Positions 1 through 10,785 of a stretch of 64,000 nucleotides of DNA are shown here, in pieces. The notes beneath the pieces were generated by a model. That model was not told the origin of the DNA. It ran no database searches and saw only the letters and a program-made list of their open reading frames with translations. Both the position numbers and the translations under genes were made by a program. Source of the stretch: Pelomyxa schiedti (Eukaryota > Evosea > Pelobiontida > Pelomyxidae); assembly GCA_020536535.1 (NCBI GenBank), contig JAHLWZ010000197.1:748-64747 (forward strand). Reading direction: 5' to 3'. Numbering within the stretch: the stretch's first letter is position 1; every line of letters starts with the position of its first letter.

Positions 1-173
1 GGCACCGGCGCCTTGGCACGCAGCGTGATGCGCCACACGCCCACGAGCACCACGAACACCACGAGGCCCAGCCACCACGAGTGCAGCATCGCGAGGGCGA
101 CGGAGCCGGCCACCAGGAGAAGCAGGGTGACTGCGGTGGGACGAAGGGGGTTAACGTGCCTAACGAACCGCAT
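1..173 (-). CDS. N-terminal exon of a membrane protein, cut by the window edge
   Basis: Reading the minus strand from the ATG at 173 gives an open frame that leaves the window. It has a short basic leader (MRFVRHVNPLRP), a hydrophobic run (TAVTLLLLVAGSVALAML), a short polar turn with two Trp, and a second hydrophobic run (LGLVVFVVLVGVWRITL). This looks like two closely spaced membrane helices or a helical hairpin. GC content is high, like other coding exons here. The gene is divergent from HSP90 copy 1 and would share the 420 bp upstream region. No family is recognisable from 57 residues. It could be a first exon only, and the start is the only in-frame ATG seen. Confidence 0.5.
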   Translation of the reverse strand, partial: MRFVRHVNPLRPTAVTLLLLVAGSVALAMLHSWWLGLVVFVVLVGVWRITLRAKAPV

Positions 174-594
174 TTTATCCAAACGGTTTTGTTTTTGGAA
201 TCCTCGTTATTAGAAGTGATCAGGGGCGAAGCATTTGTTGGTGCCTGGGACACGCGGCTGGTTGTTCTTCGAAGAACCGCCCAGCAGTTCAAGGATGAAG
301 ATGTACACAGAGGCAGGATCGGGCTCTGGAGTCTGAGTGTCCTTTCCACATCAGGCACCAAGGTGTGTCGCTCTCTGATTGGTCAAGTTTGTGGTTTAAG
401 TTCCGCTGAAAAGTGGCTGAAATTTAGGGGGATTCCAGGTAAGATCTTGCGGGAAAACAACTCCCACCAACTGCAGAAGAGACAAGTTGGCTTACCAGTC
501 ATTTAAAAACATTCGAATAGGAAAAAAAAATTATTCAAAATAAACAAATACTAAGCAACACCCGTTTTTACGTCTACAAGACCATAAAAACTCA
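174..594. promoter_or_regulatory. Divergent upstream region of HSP90 copy 1 and the leftward membrane-protein gene
   Basis: No gene was found here. It holds a CCAAT box in reverse orientation (ATTGG at 378-382) and a perfect 14-bp palindrome GTTCTTCGAAGAAC at 264-277 built of TTC/GAA triplets. The palindrome resembles a heat-shock element but its triplets are not at the canonical 5-bp spacing. An AT-rich stretch lies just before the HSP90 ATG at 595. Confidence 0.45.
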
Positions 595-3021
595 ATGGCA
601 AGCACAACTGAAACCCCATCTGTTCCCGCCGAGGTCCCAAGCACCGTCGCACCAGGAGGCGAGCACACCGAGACCTTTGCTTTCCAGGCCGAGATCAACC
701 AGCTGCTTAGTTTGATCATCAACACTTTCTACACAAACAAGGACATTTTCTTGCGAGAGCTGATTTCCAACTCTTCTGATGTATGTTTTCCTTTTCCCCC
801 TAACCCTTTCTATTTCATTTTTTAACCACTGTTTCTTTTTTCTTTATTTTACTTACCGGCACTATAAATCTTTTTTTATATATATTGTTGTTAACCTTTC
901 TCTCGCCTTTGTAACAAGATTTTCTAATTTTGTTCAGGCCTTGGACAAGATCCGCTACAAGGGACTCCAAGACAAGACCCAGCTCGAGACCGAGCCCGAT
1001 CTCTGGATCAGGGTCGTTCCCGACAAGGAGGCTGGAACCATCACCATCTGGGATACCGGTGTCGGTATGACCAAGAGCGAGCTCATCAGCAACTTGGGTA
1101 CCATCGCCAAGTCCGGCACCAAGTCCTTCATGGAGCAGCTCACCCAGGGAACCGCCGACATCAGCATGATCGGACAGTTCGGCGTCGGCTTCTACAGCTC
1201 GTACCTGGTCGCCGACAAGGTCTCGGTCGTGTCCAAGGCCAACGAGGACGAGCAGTACTTGTGGGAGAGCTGCGCCGGGGGAGAGTTCACCATCACCCTC
1301 GACACAAGGGGCGAGCGCCTGAAGAGAGGTACCAAGGTCGTCCTGAAGATCAAGGAGGACCAGCACGACTACCTCGACGTCAAGAAGATCAAGGACATCA
1401 TCAAGAAGCACTCTGAGTTCATCCAGTACCCAATCTCGGTCTACGAGACCAAGGAGAAGGAGGAGGAGATCACCGACGACGAGGCCGAGGCTGCCGCCGC
1501 CACCGAGAAGCCCGCGACCGAGGAGGAGCCCGCCGCCGACAAGCCAAAGATCGAGGACATCTCTGACGACAAGGCCAAGCCAGCAAAGAAGAAGAAGAAG
1601 GTCAAATCGGTCACACACGAGTGGGTGCAGGTCAACAAGCAGAGGCCAATCTGGACCCGAAACCCGAGCGAGATCACCAAGGAGGAGTACGGCGCTTTCT
1701 ACAAGACAATCTCCAACGACTGGGAGGAGCACCTCGCCGTCAAGCACTTCAGCGTCGAGGGCCAGCTCGAGTTCAAGGCCATCCTCTTCGTGCCAAAGAG
1801 GGCTCCTTTCGACCTGTTCGAGTCCAAGAGGAAGCTCAACAACATCAAGCTCTACGTGAGGAGGGTCTTCATCATGGATGACTGCAGAGAGCTCATCCCT
1901 GAGTACCTCAACTTCATCAAGGGAATCGTGGACAGCGAGGACCTGCCGCTCAACATTTCCCGTGAGATGCTCCAGCAGAACAAGATTCTCAAGGTCATCA
2001 GGAAGAACTTGGTCAAGAAATGCATCGAGCTGTTCATCGAGCTCCAGGAGAACAAGGAGGACTACAAGAAGTTCTACGAGGCCTTCAGCAAGAACCTCAA
2101 GCTCGGAATCCACGAGGACACTCAGAACAGGTCCAAGCTTGCTGAGCTCCTCCGCTTCCACTCCACCAAGGCTCTCGACGAGATGACCACACTCAAGGAC
2201 TACGTCACCAGAATGAAGGAGGGACAGAAGGACATCTACTACATCACCGGTGAGAGCAAGAAGGCCGTTGAGAACTCACCATTCCTTGAGGGACTCAAGA
2301 AGCGCAACGTTGAGGTCCTCTTCCTCACAGAGCCAATTGATGAGTACGCCGTTCAGCAGCTCAAGGAGTTTGACGGCAAGAAGCTCGTTGCAGTCACCAA
2401 GGAGGGACTCAAGCTCGACGACATGGACACAGCTGAGGAGAAGGCCAGGCAGGCTGAGCTTGTCCAGCTCAACGAGACCCTCTGCAAGACCATCAAGGAC
2501 ATTCTTGGCGACAAGGTCGAGAAGGTCTTTGTCAGCAACAGGCTGGTTTCCTCCCCATGCGTGCTGGTCACTGGCGAGTACGGCTGGAGCGCAAACATGG
2601 AGAGAATCATGAAGGCTCAGGCACTCCGCGACTCATCCATGTCCACATACATGACATCCAAGAAGATGCTCGAGCTCAACGTTGAGCACCCAATCGTCAC
2701 CGAGCTCAAGAAGCAGGCCGATGTAAGTCCATTTCCAACTTGTTTTTCTCCTCCACTAATCACACTATGCAGAGGGACAAGGGTGACAAGACAGTCAAGG
2801 ACCTTATCTGGTTGCTGTTTGAGACCGCACTCTTGACCTCTGGCTTCTCACTTGAGGACCCAACCTCCTTCGGCTCCCGCATCCACAGAATGATTAAGCT
2901 CGGACTTTCCATTGAGGACACACCAGCCCCTGAGCCGTCGACTACCACCCCACCACCACTCGAGACCGCCACCTCAACGGAAGAGGCTGCTGAGACCACC
3001 AAGATGGAGGACGTTGACTAG
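595..3021 (+). CDS. HSP90: Cytosolic heat shock protein HSP90, copy 1
   Basis: ATP-dependent cytosolic chaperone. Exons 595-780, 938-2722 and 2773-3021, both introns phase 0 and GT-AG (157 and 50 bp), give 739 residues, normal for the family. The N-terminal GHKL ATPase domain shows [28 protein letters not shown] and [18 protein letters not shown] Glu/Lys/Ala-rich charged linker follows (about residues 225-270). The middle domain has the [19 protein letters not shown] segment. The protein ends in MEDVD, a conservative form of the cytosolic MEEVD tail that binds TPR co-chaperones. There is no signal peptide or KDEL, so it is the cytosolic type. Codon use is strongly C/G-biased, suggesting high expression. 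A second copy with the same intron positions is at 60938-63337. Confidence 0.97.
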
Positions 3022-3052
3022 AAACAACTAACTGCCTCTTTGGTGTAAATTT

Positions 3053-3075
3053 GTGAGTTGTACCCACTTATTTAC
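3053..3075 (+). repeat. 3' UTR element shared by the two HSP90 genes (copy 1)
   Basis: About 30 bp after the stop codon lies GTGAGTTGT followed by a near-identical CACTTATTT tract. The same block, with a few differences, occurs at 63382-63405 downstream of HSP90 copy 2. The flanking UTR is not obviously conserved, so this may be a retained regulatory element or a relic of the duplication. Confidence 0.6.
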
Positions 3076-3091
3076 TCCCTAGTATCAGTCC

Positions 3092-3097
3092 AATAAA
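3092..3097 (+). terminator. Polyadenylation signal AATAAA of HSP90 copy 1
   Basis: Canonical AATAAA 71 bp after the HSP90 stop codon, followed by a T-rich stretch. Confidence 0.6.
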
Positions 3098-3643
3098 AGA
3101 CTGTTTTTGCATATCTTTGACTTTTTTTTTTTGGCCCGTATTCCTGCTGGAGAGCACAACCTGGCCAGTAGAACAGTATTTACAGCCAATTAGATATCTC
3201 GTGTGCTGGGTTGTTCCTATCTGCAGATGTTGGTGATGGAATTGGGGACTGTGTGCGCCCAGCCGCCCCTGGGCAAGACAACCAGCATTTCGCAGTGTTA
3301 TCACCTACGGCGAAGTGTGGTGTTTCAGAACTGGGAAAAGTGTGTTGGGATCACTGGAGTGCGTCTAATTTCCACGTAGAACCAGTGTGGCTACGCGCGT
3401 CTCTACGGCTGGGAAGCGTAGGATAGCACCGAGACCAAAGCTGGGTTGATCTTCCGGCCAGAACCGCAGTCCGCAGTTGCATTTCATGGATTTATAAAGG
3501 CTTCGGTTGCTTTTCCCTTTTTCATTTTTTTAATCAATTTCCTGGTCGGTATTTGTGGGAGTTTTGTCATTTTTTTAAAAAAGAAGAAATAATTAAGAGG
3601 TACCAACCGCACCACCGGCACGTTGTCGTATTTAGTGGTAGCG
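3098..3643. other. Intergenic region HSP90 to RPB1
   Basis: No gene was seen. A TATA-like TTTATAAAGG at 3491-3500 lies about 150 bp before the RPB1 start and is a candidate core promoter. Long T and A runs follow it. Confidence 0.4.
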
Positions 3644-6600
3644 ATGGAAACCCGTAAAGTACATCATGTACAATTTGGTGTCCTCAGTCCCGATGAAATT
3701 GTAGTACCCCTATTCTTTGTGTAGAGTTTTTAGTCTTTTTCTTTTCCTTCGCGCCCTTTTTCCACGCTACGAAGGAGAAAAAAAAACCACTGGACCGATA
3801 CTTTGTGTTTTATTTTTTATATTATTTTTTTAAGTTATTTTATATTGTTTCTGGATATGTTTATGCCCGTTGTGCTATTGAATTTGTTTCCTGTACAAAT
3901 CAACTCAACACTATGCTTTCCACGGACAGAGAGAAATGGCTGTTGTAAAGGTACTTCATGCCGAGGGATATTCCAACGGCATACCCAAGTCGGAAGGCCT
4001 GATGGACCTGCGTATGGGGAGTGGCAGGCACATGAAGTGCCTTACTTGTAGTGGACTCGAGAACTGCCCTGGCCATTTTGGGTGCATCGAGCTGGCTAAA
4101 CCTATGTTCCACTATGGCTTGATGCCTTACGTGGTGAAAGTGCTTCAGAGTGTGTGCTTCACTTGCAGCAAGCTAATGAGTGATAAGGTCCAATTACCGA
4201 CAAACTTCCGGTATTGATGTTCTAAACTAATCTCTTACAGTATGACCCCAAATTCGCTGCCGCTATTGCTGTTACAAATAAGAAAAAACGATTGGATGAA
4301 GTTCATCGTGTCTGTTCAGCCAAACAGATTTGTGAGGTAAAATGCGTGTGGTGGAGGGTGCACACTGACTTTTAAACAAAGCAAGAATCCATCGTTCAAA
4401 CTAAGAATGCAAATGGAGAGCTCCCTCCCAAGCATGGTGGGTGTGGAAACATGCAGCCAAAGATAACCCGTGAAGGGCTCACTCTTATGGCTGAGTGGAC
4501 TAATGCTGAAGTTGAAAATGGCGAAAAGAAGCAGCAATTATCCGCCGAAAGGGTGTATGCCATTCTGAAGCGCATCAGCAATGCAGACTGTGAACTACTT
4601 GGTCTCAATCCAAAGTACGCGAGACCTGACTGGATGTTAGTGAGCGTACTACCCGTTCCTCCACCTTGTGTGAGGCCCTCCACCCAAGTCGATAGTGCTG
4701 CACAAGGGGAGGACGATTTGACACATAAACTAGGCGATATAATCAAGGCATTCTAACAACCAGTAACGTCCTCTCTAAAAATGTATAGGCAAATGCAGAC
4801 TTAAAGAAAAAAGAAGAAACTGGTGTAGCACCACATATCATCAACGAAGTTATCACTGTTTTACAATGGAATTTAGCAACCTATTTTGACAACGACATTC
4901 CTGGCATTCGCCAATCAACAACCAAGAACGGGCGTCCTCTTAAATCAATCCGACAAAGATTGAAGGGCAAAGAAGGAAGAATCAGGGGGTTTTTGATGGG
5001 AAAACGTGTCGATTTCAGTGCCAGGACAGTCATTACACCAGATCCAAATATCTCCATTGACCAAGTGGGGGTGCCTCGGTCTATAGCTAGAAATATGACT
5101 TTTCCTGAGAGGGTAACTCCACAAAATATTGAGCGGTAAAAAAACTCCTTTTTATTTCTCTAGGCTCAAGAATAACACAGATTGCAGCAACTTATTCGTA
5201 ATGGACCTCAGGAACACCCGGGTGCTATGTATATTATAAGAGATGATGGGCAAAAAATCGACTTAGCCCGTTCTCATAAACCAAACGATTCGTATTTGAA
5301 CTATGGTTATATTGTGGAGAGGCATATTCAAGATGGAGACTACGTTGTATTCAATCGGCAGCCTTCCTTACACAAAATGAGTATGATGGGACACAGAATC
5401 AAAATCATGCCCTATTCCTCCTTTCGGTTAGTACAATTAGGGATGCAAAATATCTAACTATATACAAAACATAGATTAAATCTCTCTGTCACTACCCCCT
5501 ATAACGCTGACTTCGATGGTGATGAAATGAACCTGCATGTTCCGCAGAGTTTGGAAACTGTTGCAGAAATCCAGCAGCTCATGATGGTTCCCAGGCAGAT
5601 TGTAACTCCACAGTCTAATAAGCCTGTGATGGGAATTGTACAAGACACTCTACTTGGATCCCGGCTGATTTCATCACGTGATACATTTGTGACGCGAGAC
5701 GTTCTCATGAATGTGTTGATGTGGTTGCCTTCCTGGGATGGGAAACTCCCAATTCCCGCAATTTTGAAACCCAGACATCTTTGGACAGGCAAACAAATAT
5801 TCTCACTCATTTTGCCACCAATAAACCTGTACGTGAATGCAAATCTCCAGCCTCCTGCTGATGCTCTCAAAATCACAGCCTCTGATGATGTTGATAAAAA
5901 TATGGTTTAGTTTTTTTCTTATCAGTTAATGTACCCACAGTTTACAGGTAGTTATCGAGTCAGGTCAACTCCTAGCTGGAATCTTAAATGTGCAAACCTT
6001 GGGAAGATCCACAGGAAGTGTTGTGCATGTTGTCTGGAAGGACTATGGCCCTGAAGAAACCAAGCGCTTCCTCTCTGAAACTCAAACCGCCGTTAATCAT
6101 TGGCTTCTGCAGCACTGCTTTTCTGTTGGGATTGGGGACACTATTGCTGATCCGCAAACAACTCTTGACATAGAGAACACCCTTAAAACAGCCAAAGTAT
6201 TTTGCACCTCACACCTTTTTCCAATGCGGCTAATTCTTTGCAAAAAGGAAAAAGTGTCACAGCTTGTATCAGACCGTTACCAGGGCAATGGGATGGAGCC
6301 CCTTCCTGGTCGTACAATGGATGAGTCTTTTGAAGCCCGTGTGAATAAAGTTCTAAACAGTGCCGTGGACACAGCTGGGAAGTCAGCACAAAGATCACTC
6401 ACAGATTCAAATAACGTAAAGATGATGGTAGTAGCTGGCTCCAAAGGAGTAGCAATTAACATTTCTCAAATGATTGCCTGTGTTGGACAACAAAATGTGG
6501 AAGGTGGGTTCTTTTGGAGCTATTCCAACTTAATCCTGTACAGGGAAACGAGTTCCCTTTGGATTTATTAACCGTACTCTTCCACACTTCACCAAGGAAG

Positions 6601-9600
6601 ATTATGGTCCAGAAAGTCGTGGATTTGTACAAAACAGTTATCTGAGTGGCCTGACACCACAGGAGTTTTTCTTCCATGCCATGGGTGGACGTGAAGGTCT
6701 GATTGATACTGCTGTAAAGACATCTGAGACTGGATACATACAAAGAAGATTGATCAAGGAAAGCTTCATTTAGTTTTCTGTCTCCCTTATGTTGTTTAGG
6801 CAATGGAGGATGTTCAATGTAAATATGATGGCACTGTACGTAATTCCACAGGCGATGTGGTTCAGTTTTTGTACGGGGAGGATGGAATGGATGGTGCTTT
6901 CATTGAAAAACAATTCATCGACTCTATAAAAATGGGAGACCAGGCTCTCGCGAACACGTGTGTCATTTGATTTCTCCCAAAATACTTATACACGCCAGAT
7001 TCCAACATGACTATCACGATGTAAGATACTTGGAAGGTGCATTACTGCCTGAGCTCATTGACGATATCAAGAAAGACCCAGAGGCTCAACAAATCCTAGA
7101 TGCGGAATACGAACAAATACGTGCTGATAGAGATCTTCTTCGTAGGGAAATATCACCAACCTGTGAGGAGACAATTTACCTGCCTGTGAACATCAGAAGG
7201 TTGATTCTCAATGCACAGAAGATGTACCATATCGATCCCCGCAAACCAAGCGATTTGCACCCCAAAACAGTTGTAACAACTCTTGCCGCTCTGACAAAGA
7301 AACTGGTTGTGGTTCCTGGTGAGGATAATTTGTCGCGGGAAGCTCAGATAAATGCCACTGCTCTCTATGACATATTATTGAGGTGTACCCTTGCCTCCAA
7401 GCGTGTTGTGAAGGACTATAGGCTTTCCGCTCCTGCCTTCAAATACGTTTGCGGAGAAATTGAAACCAAATTCGCACAATCCATTGTCCACCCTGGAGAA
7501 ATGGTGGGAGCAATTGCTGCACAGTCTATCGGGGAGCCGGCAACACAAATGACGCTAAATACGTTTCACTATGCCGGTGTTTCAGCCAAGAATGTCACGC
7601 TCGGAGTTCCTCGTCTCAAAGAGATTATCAACGTTGCCAAGCAGCCAAAAACCCCTACTCTGACAGTTTTCCTCAAACAACATTGTAAGTATGACAGTGA
7701 GGCAGCAAAGAGAGTGCAATGTAGTTTGGAACACACTACACTGCGCAAAGTTGCATCTGCTACAGAAATATACTATGATCCAGACCCAATACTCACAATT
7801 GTTCCAGATGACAAGGAATGGGTGCAGCAGTACGTCCTCTACCAATTAGTGTTTGCACTCATTTTTTGAATAGGTATTATGACATCCCTGATGAAAGCAT
7901 GCAAATTCCAAATCTCTCCCCGTGGCTTCTGCGCATTATATTGAACCGTGATATGATGACTGATAAATCGCTGAGTATGGAACAAATCACAGGCTGCATT
8001 GAAAACGAGTTTGGAAGGAATCTGAATGTCATCCATTCGGATGATAATGACGACAAACTAATCTTGCGGGTTCGTATTGTGGAAGATGACCCCAAAGAGG
8101 AATCAGTTCCAGCTGATGTATTCCTGAAAAAAATCGAGACTTCTATGCTCTCTGACCTCACTCTAACCGGAATTCGTGAAATTCAGAAGGTAATTGTTTC
8201 GTTCCTTGGGCTCCACTTTGATATTGGCACAGGTGTTCATGAGAGAAGAATCCCGCACATATTTTGATGCGGAGCAGAACCCTAAAGAAGAAAAAGAGTG
8301 GCTACTAGACACGGAAGGCACAAATATTCTTGCTGTAATGAGTCACCCAGATGTCGATTTCACGAGGACAACATCCAATGATATTTTTGAAGTATTTCTT
8401 CCTCATGAAATTATGTTAACGACTTTTAGATTCTTAACGTTCTTGGTGTGGAAGCAGTCCGAAGTGCACTCCACAAGGAATTAAAAGGAGTTATATCATT
8501 TGATGGCTCATACGTAAATTACCGTCATCTCGCCATACTTAGCGACGTGATGACATATCGAGGAACCCTGATGGTTTTATGTTTTCCACCCTCTTCAAGA
8601 ATTAAGAACTCTCTAGGCCATAACTCGTCATGGCATTAATCGCACAGAGGCAGGTCCTCTCATGCGCTCCTCCTTTGAAGAGAGTGTTGAGCAACTTCTT
8701 TCTGCTGCCGCCTTTTCGGAGCGCGATGACTTGAAAGGCGTCAGTCCCAACATCATGCTTGGCCAGCTTTCACCAGTTGGTACTGGCTCGTTTGACCTAT
8801 TTTTGAATCAAGACATGCTCCAAAATGCAATAACTTGGGAAGACCAACTTAATCCTGCATCAGGCAACACCTGGGCGGCAGATGATGTAACATTGAAAAA
8901 TAATCTACATCGTATGTAACTTCACTTCTCAGGTCATGTCTCCTGCCAGGCATGATTTCCTGTTGACACAATCCCCTGCCTATACATACAGTCCCCGCAG
9001 TCCTTTGAGTGGAGGGGCTATGTTTTCGCCGCATGCATCCCCATCACACGACTTATCAGTTTACAAGTTTGAGTCTAGATTTAATTTTTCCTACTAACTT
9101 GCACTCTTAGTTCCACTGGGCTTTCATCGCCAGCTCATGCAAGTCATTCTTATAGTGCGGCAGTCAATTATATTCCCTCTTCCCCTTCCTATTCACCATC
9201 GTCGCCATCCTATACACCGTCATCTCCTGGGTACTCTCCTACCTCGCCATCCTATCAACATGCATCCCCTCAATATTCCCGCTCACCCGCTAGTTATTCT
9301 CCCTCGTCACCAGCGTATTCACCAGCGTCTCCTTCATATTCACCAACTTCACCGTCATACTCACCAAGTTCCCCTTCATACTCGCCAACTTCCCCATCAT
9401 ATTCTCCTACGTCACCCCGTTACACCCCAAAAAGTCCCTCTTATTCAGCATCATCACCACACTATTCCCCAACTTCGCCTCATTACTCCCCCACATCCCC
9501 ACATTACTCCCCAACTTCCCCTCACTACACACCAACATCACCTCACTACTCACCAACATCACCCCATTATACTCCCGCATCCCCCAACTACTCACCCACA

Positions 9601-10169
9601 TCCCCGCGGTACTCACCCGCTAGCCCCAGTTACTCTCCCGGCAGTAGTCCTCACTACTCCCCTTCCTCACCCAAGTACACCCCAAGCTCACCCAATTACA
9701 CTCCTACCTCTCCTGGGTACTCCCCAACATCACCAGGTTACACCTCACCTGGTTACTCACCCACCTCTCCAAACTACTCACCCAAGTCGTCCTCGGCCAG
9801 TTCGCCGTCATACACCCCGAATAGCACCGCCTCGTCTACCACATCGCCGGTCTACTCGCCTTCCTCACCAATATACTCCCCCAAGAAAGCTGACACGTAC
9901 AGCCCCTCAAATGTTTCCTACAGCCCCAGTAGTGAGGCTCCCCGCACTGGGTAATGACTCCTTATTTGGAAACAACAAAACTCACTCCTCTAAACAGGAC
10001 ACAAGGGCACAAGGGAACGGAGAACTACTCGCCGTCATCACCTTCGTACAGCCCTGCCTCTCCCCCAAAAAACGCCTCACAATCATCATTAAACTATAGT
10101 CCAACATCATCCACACAGGACGATTCAGCCACACAACCCAACCACCCTGACACACACTCCCACAGCTAA
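3644..10169 (+). CDS. RPB1: RNA polymerase II largest subunit RPB1
   Basis: Catalytic subunit of Pol II. Exons: 3644-3700, 3930-4187, 4241-4336, 4382-4747, 4789-5135, 5181-5426, 5475-5904, 5948-6196, 6248-6503, 6544-6758, 6800-6957, 6999-7829, 7874-8189, 8233-8391, 8430-8573, 8617-8886, 8933-9066, 9111-9950, 9998-10169. They sum to 5544 nt, encoding 1847 residues. Exon 1 carries the conserved start ([10 protein letters not shown]). The clamp Zn site (CLTCSG..CPGHFG), active-site [10 protein letters not shown] with the Mg-binding Asp triad, bridge helix/trigger loop ([11 protein letters not shown]) and [11 protein letters not shown] are all intact. Introns are 38-51 bp except the first (229 bp). 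Two break the GT-AG rule: 4748-4788 is GC-AG and 6759-6799 is GA-AG. Both junctions are fixed by residue-for-residue alignment to animal RPB1. The CTD is described separately. Confidence 0.97.
9165..10110 (+). repeat. RPB1 C-terminal heptad repeats (CTD)
   Basis: Roughly 30 copies of the Y-S-P-T-S-P-x heptad, interrupted by the last intron (9951-9997). It starts degenerate ([13 protein letters not shown]), is regular in the middle, and ends degenerate with an acidic, His-rich tail ([12 protein letters not shown]). Position 7 is Ser in the proximal repeats, then His in a block of six consecutive repeats (YSPTSPH type, about 9460-9590), then Asn, Lys or Gly. Tyr1, Ser5 and Pro6 are best conserved; Ser2 is kept in the regular heptads. 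Confidence 0.93.
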
Positions 10170-10785
10170 ACCTGGTGGCCAAATCACACTGTACACTTTT
10201 TTTTGAAGACAAGAATAACAGGATTTTTTTTTTTACGATAGGAAAACCTTGCCCAACATCCGATCTGGGACCCAATGTACCACCAGCTTCAGGGGTGTAA
10301 CTGCGATGGTCCATCCGCGACTACCAGTGTGTCGGTCGCCCGCTCTGGTTTCGTTGGACTGTCCCACAATTGCTGTTGCTGGTGGTCACTAGACTTACCC
10401 CAAAAAACGCTTTTAGCATGTTCCCGCGCTTGTGGCGCCAGGAGATGCTAGCAGATCGTTTTCTTGTTCGCAGTGCTTTCTGGCTTTCTGCAGGAGATGG
10501 CAAGCTGCCAGACCAGCTGCCCAAAAAACGCAGCACGCAGTTTGCAGCACGCTGCCGAAAAAAAAGCAGGAAATGGAATACAAAATGCCTTTTTTTTCCG
10601 GTTTTTGTGGTTATTTGCTTATGCTTTGGCGTCGTACCATTGGTGTTCCGTGTGTTTGTTCTCGCATTCGTTCCTTAGGAACGAAACACAACGTAAAGTC
10701 GTTTCAGGCTGGGTGTAGGTGCGGGAAAAAAACCACAACAGCCGCGACTTAGGAAGCACCTACAAATATTGCGGTACGACGTCGC
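10170..10785. other. Intergenic region RPB1 to STAT-like gene
   Basis: No convincing gene. Short open stretches lack family similarity. It presumably contains the RPB1 3' UTR and the promoter of the next gene. Confidence 0.4.

Noticed and set aside
264-277. Canonical heat-shock element upstream of HSP90 copy 1
   Set aside because: Triplets are in the wrong register (no 2-bp spacers), so I kept it only as a palindrome of interest.
9137-10099. Long His/Pro-rich open frame on the plus strand
   Set aside because: It is the out-of-frame shadow of the RPB1 CTD. The YSPTSP frame continues from the upstream exon via the 9067-9110 intron.
9165-10110. Short regular repeats resembling a CRISPR array or minisatellite
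   Set aside because: The 21-nt period is explained by CTD heptads in a coding exon.
10370-10752. Three overlapping short plus-strand frames between RPB1 and the STAT-like gene
   Set aside because: There is no domain, no splice partner and no codon bias. They look like chance open frames.
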